From Thinopyrum elongatum (taxonomy: Eukaryota > Streptophyta > Magnoliopsida > Poales > Poaceae): a stretch of DNA of 64,000 nucleotides. Numbering within the stretch: position 1 is the first letter of the stretch; each line of letters opens with the position of its first letter. The notes beneath the pieces were generated by a model. The model ran no database searches. It was not told the DNA's origin and worked only from the letters and a program-made list of their open reading frames with translations. The translations under genes and the position numbers were made by a program. The stretch covers positions 318,908,144 to 318,972,143 of the forward strand of contig CM022302.1 in assembly GCA_011799875.1 (NCBI GenBank). Reading direction: 5' to 3'. Shown here one piece after another: positions 1 to 9,500 of the stretch.

Positions 1-539
1 ATCCTATCCATATACCAGTCTATTGAAAATAGGCGTGCAACCGCTGCTGGAGCTGCTTCAAGATCTGCAAGCTTCTCAAATAGTGGAACAACTCTCAATG
101 GCTTTTTTATATGGCACTCACGCTGTAAAAGCTCAACAGCAAGCACATCGGATGGGGCAGTTGCCATTGAGATGATATAAGCACCAAAACAATCTGCTGG
201 AAGCTCTGAAAGGATATGAAATGTGCCTAAAACATCAGCAACTTCTTCAGTCTGAGGAAGATCAGAACCGAACAATGGGCGTTTGCCCCTTAGTTCGGAC
301 AACAGCCACTCCTGGCGTTTCTCCTCAGACCATTCGGCGTAGGATCCGATCCCAAGATGTGTTGTTATAGTATCAAGGACATCAGTGTGTCGATCAGATT
401 CCTGCCTGATATCAAGTTTCACAAGAGCAAGCCCAAAAGTTGATACTTGACGCAAGAAATCAAGAAGACTTCCATCAGCTATAGGTTTGTCACCACAAGC
501 ACACAAAGATCTGTAGCATAGCTCAAGAGGCTCGAGAAA
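1..539 (-). CDS. ppc: PEPC exon 8, truncated by the window edge
   Basis: Starts after a TTGCAG acceptor with [13 protein letters not shown] and stays open for 539 nt through [37 protein letters not shown] and [10 protein letters not shown]. No stop, frameshift or missing conserved segment is seen. The remaining third of the enzyme should follow beyond position 1. Confidence 0.95.
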
Positions 540-3500
540 CTGCAACATAGGAGGACAATTAGACAACTAATGGCGGCAACCTTCACGAAGAAGTCACACC
601 TGATGATAAGAGCTCACCATCTCGACATTAGTAAAAGTAGACTCCTCAGGAATGTCTGAAACTCCAGTTGTCAATATATGGCGAGAACGTTCGCGCGTAT
701 AATACAATTTATCCCTGACATCACCGAGTATGACACGATAAGGTTCATTTGAAGGAACTTGCTTCCAGAACTCTGCAGCAAAGACATTTCTTAATAATAG
801 GCAGTTCAGCAAGCAAATTATTCTTCGCAAGAAAAGAAGTAAAATCAAGCGGTTTACACGACTACAAATTATTTTCGGTGCCAAGCAAAAAATACCCATG
901 ACTACAAGATATAATTATTGAAGTTTTCTCTGAGACCATGATATAATCTATACAAGTTAAAGTATATATTCCAAGTTAACCATGTCTACTTTTTATGGCC
1001 ATATAGCATGGACCTGCATACATACGCATGCGGATATCAATCAAACCAGACAGCAGTAATCAGCTAGGTGTAGATTAGGGAGAGGGAAAATATCTATAAG
1101 TTATGAAATATATCAGATTAGTTGTTTAGATAGAGATAGATATATTTTTTTTAATTTGAGAATAGATAGATATAGAATTGATCGTCCTTGAATTAGACAT
1201 CACCTTCCTTAGCTATAAGAAAAGCTTCTTAGAGGTCAAGTCGGACATGTAGCAAGCCTCACAGTCTCTCTAACCAACCAATGGATATTAGGCCTTGAGA
1301 GCAAGTGCCCCTGTTATTCTGACCCTTATCCTATCCACGATATTTCTGTTTTCAATGGCTCATAACTGTTGAACCGGTATATGGGCCTGGCCTGTCTCCA
1401 CTCTAGCCCATAGGGCCCAAGAAAGGAGTAACCAGACGCTGTCTGGGAGGTAAGGCGCTGCTACAGACACCCGGATGGACACGAGCTGGTCCCAGCTGCT
1501 CGCGCGATTGCGGCAGGGGCTGTGACGCAGGGCAGCGGCACGGGTGCTGCGTGGTGGCCAGGCGGCAGCGGTGTGTGCGGCAGAGGAAGAGGAATGAGGC
1601 GCGGTACGGCCGCGCCAGTGGAGACAAAAGGGATGTGCTGACATGCTGCTGCTGCTGCTGCTTGCAGTGCGGCTGCGCCAGGGGAGAAGAAGAGAAGTGC
1701 TTCTGCTGCTTGAAATTGATTGCTGTCAGCTGCTGCTCCTGAGAGTTGCTGCCGCTGATTGACGAAGACGCTGGAGTGCTGCGGCTGCTGCCTCTTGCTC
1801 GTAGTGCTGCTGGATATTGTGTGTGGCTGCTGATTGCCGATTGCAGAGCGTCACGGCTGCTGCTGAGTGCAGCTCTGCTGAAGGCTGCTGGCCTGCTGCT
1901 GCTGGTTACAAAAGGACGGAGGCAACGACTGGAGCTGCTGCCGCGTGCAGCTGTTTGCAAGGGGGAGAAGGAGGGGAAGTAGCTGGTCAGGAAGATGAGT
2001 GAACAAAAAGGACTTTGCAGGTTCTTGAGCAGCTCACTTGGTTCATCGCGGACTCGGACTCTGGGGTAATCGTTCCTCGACAGGAAGTGGCTCAGAAGAT
2101 CGAGCTGTTGCCCACTGGCATCAAAATAGAGGGGGCTACCAATTATCTGAGCCGGTCTCGGAGGGCAATGTTGGCTGTGGAGCAGAAGGACCTTGATGGG
2201 TACTTGTTGGGCACTGTCGAAGAACCAGGAGACAAGACTAATGCGGAGGGAAAGAACTCAAGAAGTGGAGGACCATCGACTCTTTGCTTATTGGGTGGTT
2301 GTTGAACTCGGTGGTGCCCCATTGGATGCTCTATGGAGGGGCTATCCATATCTGCTGAGATATGGAAGACTCTGTCCACCCAGTACTCCAGCAAAGAGTT
2401 GATGGTCCTGCTCCACAGCCAGCACTGCCCTCCGAGACCAACTCAGATAGTTGGTAGCCCCTCTAGCTTAACGTCGGTGGGCAACAGCTCGATCTTCTGA
2501 GCCTCTTTCTGTCGTGGAATGATGGCCCCAGAGTTCGAGTCCGCGAGGAACCGAGTGAGCTGCTCGAGAACCTCAGCAAGTCCTTTTGTTCACTCGTATT
2601 CCCGACCAGCTACGTCCCTTTCTTTGTGGACAGAGCTGAGGTGACATGTCAGTGATGGCATATGTGGCAGAACTGCAGGCTTTGTGGGCAGACCAGGATA
2701 ATTGTGATCCTCTGGAACTCTATGATGCGGCTTCGATCGAGTCAGGGCACAAGTGGATGGCATGCAGGCGTGTGCTGAAACTTTTTGATGGCCTCAAAAA
2801 GATCGCTTTGATGGCAGGAAGGCATCCCTACTACTACACCAAACTCTCCTGCCTACTATTGATGAGACTATTGCATCGATGACTCGAGAGGAGGAGCTTT
2901 CTCTTGAGCAAGCAGACGTGAAGGTTGTGCCTGCTTCGATGTTTGCAGCAAGTGGCCGTACGGAAGGAAGAGATCTCAGGGACTGTTATACATGTGGGGA
3001 GGTAGGTCACCGGAAGTGGGAATCTCCAACTTGCAGTAGAGGCAGGGGATATAACAAAGGGGGAAGTGGCAGAGGCTAGGGGCAGAGGAGGATACTCGGG
3101 AAACTTGTCAGAGGGCACACATGACAGTTGAAGGGGGCACTGGGACGTCAAAGGGCGAAGAAGTAGGTGATGCTGCCTATGAAGACTTTGCTACTGGGCC
3201 TCCACTGATGAAGGTAATCTGGAAAAGGCATCTCTTGCTACTGATGAGAATGCTCCAGAGTGGGTTCTAGACTCTGGAGCATCTAAGCATGTTGCCAATG
3301 AATCATGTGTGTTTGAGTCTTACAATAAGCATCCTCCTACTCACAAGGGCACTATACAAACTGTTGATGGTACAAAACAGCTTGTTGTAGGGGTTGGCAC
3401 AGTAAAGTGCATCGACCATCTCCCTATCCTCACTTTTACATGAGCCAGCTTTTCCTGTCAATTTGGTCACTTTCAGTGCTCTAACTGATCAAATAGACTT

Positions 3501-6500
3501 ACGTGTGATCCTTGACAAGTTCGTTTGCCTTATTCAGGAGCGACAGACGGTTGGGACTTGCACCAAGCGTAGGGGGCTATGGTATATGGACCAGGAGGTG
3601 CAGCCAGACTTGGTGTGTGCTGCGACCATGGAGGACAAGGAGAAGCAGGCGATGATCCATCACTGTAGAATGGGGCATATATCTTTTGATAAGATGAGTA
3701 AAATATTTCCGGATGTTATGTGCGAGAGAGACAAGGGCAAGTTGACAGGAGATGCTTGCGGTTGCTCAGCAATTATGTATACGGTGAATGTGCCAAGTTC
3801 TTGTGGAGCCTGATCAACCAGACACCATCAAGAATACTAAGCATGAAATCTCTGTGTGAGTTGATGTTTGGAGAAACTAAGTTTGTTGTTCATCAAACTA
3901 AGCACTAAAGAAAAACAAGATATGGGTGCTAACCACATTGCCGGCAGAAAAGGAAGCAGCAAGTTGTAAAGTGGATCTACGCCATGAAGCGGAATCCTGA
4001 GGGGAAGGTGAAACGGTATAAGGCCAGATTAGTCACCAGAAGATATAGTCAAACTAATGGGATTGACTATGATGAGATGTTTGCTCCAGTGGCAAAGATG
4101 AACACAGTAAGGATATTGGTTTCATATGCTGCAAACTTTGGGTGGAAGCTGCATCAATTAGATGTCAAGAATGCCTTCTTGCATGGTGAGCTGCAGGAAG
4201 AAGTGTACATGGAGATACCACCAGGTTTTGGTACTTCAGAGATCAAGAGGAAGGTATGCAGGCTGAAGAAATCCTTGTATGGACTGAAGCAATCCCCGAG
4301 GGTCAGGCATGGTTTGATAGGTTCAGACGTGTTGTCTATGTTATGGGGTATGGTCAATGTAACGGTGACCACACGATGTTCTACAAACACTCTGATCGGA
4401 AGATCACCATCTTTGCAGTGTATGTGGATTTGAAGGGGTGTCTGAGCAAGGAAATTGAGGTAAAGGATTTGGGCAACCTAAAAGGCATTGAAGTGGCCTG
4501 GATATAGAAGGGCTTTGTGCCGACAGAAATACACATTGGATCTCTCGAGTGACATGGGCATCATGATGGGATGTCGTGCAGCCCCTACTCTAAAGGGCCG
4601 CCCAGTGCATGTAGCTCCCTCTTGCGCAGGGTCCGGGGAAGGGTCCGACCACTTTGGGTCTATTGTACGCACCCTTTCCCAGCATTCTGCAAGAGGCTGT
4701 TTCTAGGACTTGAACCCGTGACCTCATGGCACAAGGCAGCAGCTTTACCACTGCAGCCCCTGCTCTGATTGAACAAAATCATCAAGTGACAGCACAATCA
4801 GGACAACTAGCGAATAAGGAAGATTATCATAAACTAGTTTGGAGGTTATTGTACTTGTGTCGTACAAGGCCTGACATTACATATGTCGTGGGTGTGGTGA
4901 GAAGATACGTGCATGAACCAAGGAGTGGGCATCTTGATAATGTGCACAGAATCCTGAAATACTTGAAAGGCAGTCCGGGTAAAGGGTTGTGGTTTGCGAA
5001 GAGTGGACATCTTGAGGTGGCTGGCTATACTGGACTCTGAATAGGCAAGTTGTCAAGATGATAGAAGATCAACTTCTGTGTTTGTGGGAGGAAATTTGGT
5101 TTCATGGAGAAGTAAGAATTAGACAGTTGTGTCTAGATCAACAGCAAAAGCCGAGTATAGAGCCTTATTTCAAAGGCTGAGTGAGATACTCTGGGTGAAG
5201 CACCTAATAAGCGAGCTGAAACTTCCGAGGAAGAGACCTTGAGGGTGTGGTGTGACAATCAATCAACCATAAGCATTGATAATAACCCAGTTCAACATGA
5301 TAGGACAAAACATGTGGAAATTGATCGCTTCTTCATTAAGGAGAAACTTGATGCTGGGATCATCAGCCTTACTCATGTCAGCTCTGGGCAGCAGTTTGCG
5401 GATTGCTTAACAAAAGGACTGGGAACAAAGGACTGTAACTTGGCATGTGACAAGATGGGGATGATAGATACCTACCACCCATTTTGAGGGGGAATGTTGA
5501 ACCGGTATATGGGCCTCGCCCATCTCCACTCTGGTCCATAAGGCCCAAGCCCATGTGGGGGGCTGGCCTAAAGGAGGAACAGACACTGTCTGGAGTAAGG
5601 TGCCGCTACACACGCACGGATGGACACAAGCTGGTATGTCTCTCTCTCTTCCAACAATAACAATATATGATTGATGTAATGAGAACTTCCAAGCCTCTAG
5701 AATTAATATCAATACCTTATCTCTATAACAAAAAATAATCAACACCTAAATCTTGTCAAGGTAACGTGCCTGATCCATTAGATTTTAGCAGATTTTGATC
5801 TAGTAGATGCACTTATCGAATCATCTACAACAACAACAACAACAAAGCCTTTAGTCCCAAACAAGTTGGGTAGGCTAGAGGTGAAATCCATAAGATCTCG
5901 CGACCAACTCATGGCTCTGGCACATGGATAGCAAGCTTCCACGCACTCCTGTCCACAGATAGTTCTTTGGTGATACCCCAATCGTCCAGGTCTCTCTTAA
6001 CGGACTCCTCCCATGTCAAATTCGGTCTACCCCGACCTCTCTTGACATTCTCCGCATGCTTTAGTCGTCCGCTATGCACTGGAGCTTCTGGAGGCCTGCG
6101 TTGAATATGCCCAAACCATCTCAGACGATGTTGGACAAGCTTCTCTTCAATTGGTGCTACCCCAACTCTATCTCGTATATCATCATTCCGGACTCGATCC
6201 TTCCTCGTGTGGCCACACATCCATCTCAACATACGCATCTCCGCCACACCTAACTGTTGAACATGTCGCCTTTTAGTCGGCCAACACTCAGCGCCATACA
6301 ACATTGCAGGTCGAACCGCCGTCCTGTAGAACTTGCCTTTTAGTTTTTGTGGCACTCTCTTGTCACAGAGAATGCCAGAAGCTTGGCGCCACTTCATCCA
6401 TCCGGCTTTGATTCGATGGTTCACATCCTCATCAATACCCCCATCCCCCTGCAGCATTGACCCCAAATATCGAAAGGTGTCCTTCTGAGGCACCACCTGC

Positions 6501-9500
6501 CCATCAAGGCTAACCTCTTCCTCCTCACACCTAGTAGTACTGAAACCGCACATCATGTACTCGGTTTTAGTTCTACTAAGCCTAAACCCTTTCGATTCCA
6601 AGGTTTGTCTCCATAACTCTAACTTCCTATTTACCCCCGTTCGACTATCGTCAACTAGCACCACATCATCCGCAAAGAACATACACCATGGGATATCTCC
6701 TTGTATATCCCTTGTGACCTCATCCATCACCAAGGCAAAAAGATAAGGGCTCAAAGCTGACCCCTGATGCAGTCCTATCTTAACCGGGAAGTCATCAGTG
6801 TCGACATCACTTGTTCGAACACTTGTCACAACATTATCGTACATGTCCTTGATGAGGGTAATGTACTTTGCTGGGACTTTGTGTTTCTCCAAGGCCCACC
6901 ACATGACGGTATCTTATCATAGGCCTTATTCAAGTCAATGAACACCACATGCAAATCCTTCTTTTGCTCCCTGTATCTCTCCATAAGTAGTCATACCAAG
7001 AAAATGGCTTCCATGGTCGACCTCCCAGGCATGAAACCAAACTAATTTTTGGTCACGCTTGTCATTCTTCTTAAGCAGGTGCTCAATGACTCTCTCCAAT
7101 AGCTTCATTGCATGGCTCATCAGCTTAATTCCATGGTAATTACTACCACTCTGAACATCCCCCTTGTTCTTGAAGATTGGTACTAATATACTCCGTCTCC
7201 ATTCTTCTGGCATCTTGTTTGCCCAAAAAATGAGGTTGAAAAGCTTGGTTAGCCATACTATCGCTATGTCCCGAGGCCTTTCCACACCTCAATGGGGATA
7301 CAATCAAGACCCATTGCCTTGCCTCCTTTCATCCTTTTTAAAGCCTCCTTGACCTCAGACTCCTGGATTCGCTTCACAAAACGCATGTTGGTCTCATCAA
7401 AGGAGTCGTCCAGTTCAATGGAAGAACTCTCATTCTCCCCATTGAACAGCTTGTCGAAGTACTCCCGCCATCTATGCTTAATCTCCTCGTCCTTCACCAG
7501 GAGTTGGTATGCTCCGTCCTTGATGCATTTGACTTGGCCAATATCCCTCGTCTTCATCTCTCGGATCTTGGCCATCTTATAGATGTCCCTTTCGCCTTCC
7601 TTCGTGCCTAACCGTTGGTAGAGGTCCTCATACGCCCGACCCCTTGCTTCACTGACAGCTCGCTTTGCGGCCTTCTTCGCCATCTTGTACTTCTCTATGT
7701 TGTCTGCACTCCTATTCAGGTATAGGCGTCTGAAACAATCTTTCTTCTCTTTAATCGCCCTCTGGACATCATCATTCCACCACCAGGTATCCTTATCTTC
7801 GCTTCTCCTTCCCCTGGACACTCCAAACTCCTCCAAGGCCACCTTACGAATGCAAGTCGCCATCTTCATCCACACATTGTCCGCATCCCCTCCTTCCTCC
7901 CAAAGGCCCTCCTTAATGACCCTCTCCTTGAACGCCTGATCTACCTCCCCCTTGAGCTTCCACCACTTCGTTCTAGCGACTTTGGCACGCTTATCCCGCT
8001 GGACACAAATCCGAAAGTGGAAGTCAGCAACCACCAGCTTATGCTGAGGGACAACACTCTCTCTAGGTATCACCTTACAATCTGAGCACGCACGCCTATC
8101 TTCTCTTCTCGAGAGGATGAAATCAATCTAGCTAGAGTGTTGGCCACTACTAAAAGTCACCAGATGTGATTCTCTCTTGCTCAAAAGGGTGTTAGCTACG
8201 ATCATGTCGTAGGCTAGCTTAAGACATCTTCTCCTCCTTGATTCCTGATGCCATAGCCAAAGCCCCCATGCACCCCTTCAAAACCTGTGTTAGATGTACC
8301 CACGTGGCCATTGAGGTCTCCTCCTATGAAGAGCTTCTCGCCAATCGGTACACTCCTAACCATGTCCTCCAGGCCTTCCCAGAACTCCCTCTTGGTGTTC
8401 TTATTGTGGCCTACTTGCGGGGCATACGCGTTGATAACATTGAGAACTAAGTCCCCAACTACCAGCTTGACCAGGATAATCCGGTCCCCACGTCTCTTGA
8501 CATCTACCACTCCATACTTGAGACTCTTGTTGATCAAGATGCCTACGCCATTTCTGTTTGCAGCCGTCCCCGTGTACCACAGCTTGAAGCCGGTATCCTC
8601 CACCTCCTTCGCCTTCTGTCCCCTCCATTTGGTTTCTTGCACGCAAAGGATATCAACACCTCTCCTCACCGCTGCATCAACTAGCTCCCGAAGCTTCCCT
8701 GTCAGAGACCCTACGCTCCAGCTACCTAAGCGAACCTCCTAGGCTCGGCTAGCTTCCTTACCCTTCACACTCGTCGAGTCAAATGCTAAGACCCTTACTC
8801 ATTTTTCACTACATCCGGGCGTCGATGTAGCACGCCACTAAGGATGCGACGACCCGATCCTCGCTCACTTGCCACCGTATCCAGATCAAGATACGGCGCG
8901 CCACCAGGGGGGTGACAGCCCGGCCCGGCCCTTGCCCATTTGACACCACATCCGGGTTTCGATGTGGCGCGCCGCTGAGAGGGTTACGCCCCAACGAAAA
9001 TCTTTTGGGTTTCATCTCCATAAGAGTGGCTGAGTTTTTACGTTGGCTCGCCAAGCCTATCACAACTCTCCTCCTTTACCCGGGCTTGGGACCGGCTATG
9101 TTGAGACAACATAGACGGAGTTATCGAATCATCCGACAAGCTAAAATTAAATGATGATCCACAACATGTGGTAAATAATTAATGGCAATAGGCATGCACA
9201 TTTTTATATGCAAAGGAACTAAAGCATATAGTTTGTAGTGAAGTTAAGATGCTCTTATAGAGCTAAGTCTGATGTGGTTAAACTGACAAAACATGGCTAA
9301 AAATATAAAAGAAAAACCATGCAAAGTTTCTTTGTGTTGAAGTGATACTGCATGTGTCAAGAGCAAAGCAAGAAGAGAAAAGAGCATCCAAATTTTCCGA
9401 TGATAAGCTGCCAACACTTGTGCAAATTGACCAAAACACTTGTTGCCAAAATTAAATTTCTGTTACCTATATAGTGCTTTGCAGATTTTTTTGAGGAACG

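Larger units (their letters stand above)
1367..5656 (+). mobile_element. Ty1/Copia LTR retrotransposon, decayed, in PEPC intron 6
   Basis: The short LTRs begin TGTTGAACCGGTATATGGGC at 1367 and 5495. The element is bounded by the 5-bp TSD ATAAC at 1362-1366 and 5657-5661. Order on the plus strand is gag, zinc knuckle, protease, a remnant of the integrase region, reverse transcriptase, RNase H, which is Copia order. Most of the integrase is missing, there are several frameshifts, and the end of the 5' LTR and the usual primer-binding site are lost. It also contains an inverted gag duplication and a SINE. It lies antisense to PEPC. Confidence 0.92.
773..9466 (-). other. PEPC intron 6, expanded by nested retrotransposons
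   Basis: Only about 1.07 kb is original intron (773-1361, 5662-5812 and 9134-9466, all AT-rich with no other feature seen). The rest is a Copia element, an RTE LINE and their TSDs. The flanking exons splice in phase (ATA G / AG TTC), so correct expression requires removal of an 8,694-nt intron. Confidence 0.92.

Noticed and set aside
4592..4752. A tRNA gene suggested by the pol III box A and B motifs
   Set aside because: No cloverleaf or acceptor stem follows; body and TSD identify a SINE.
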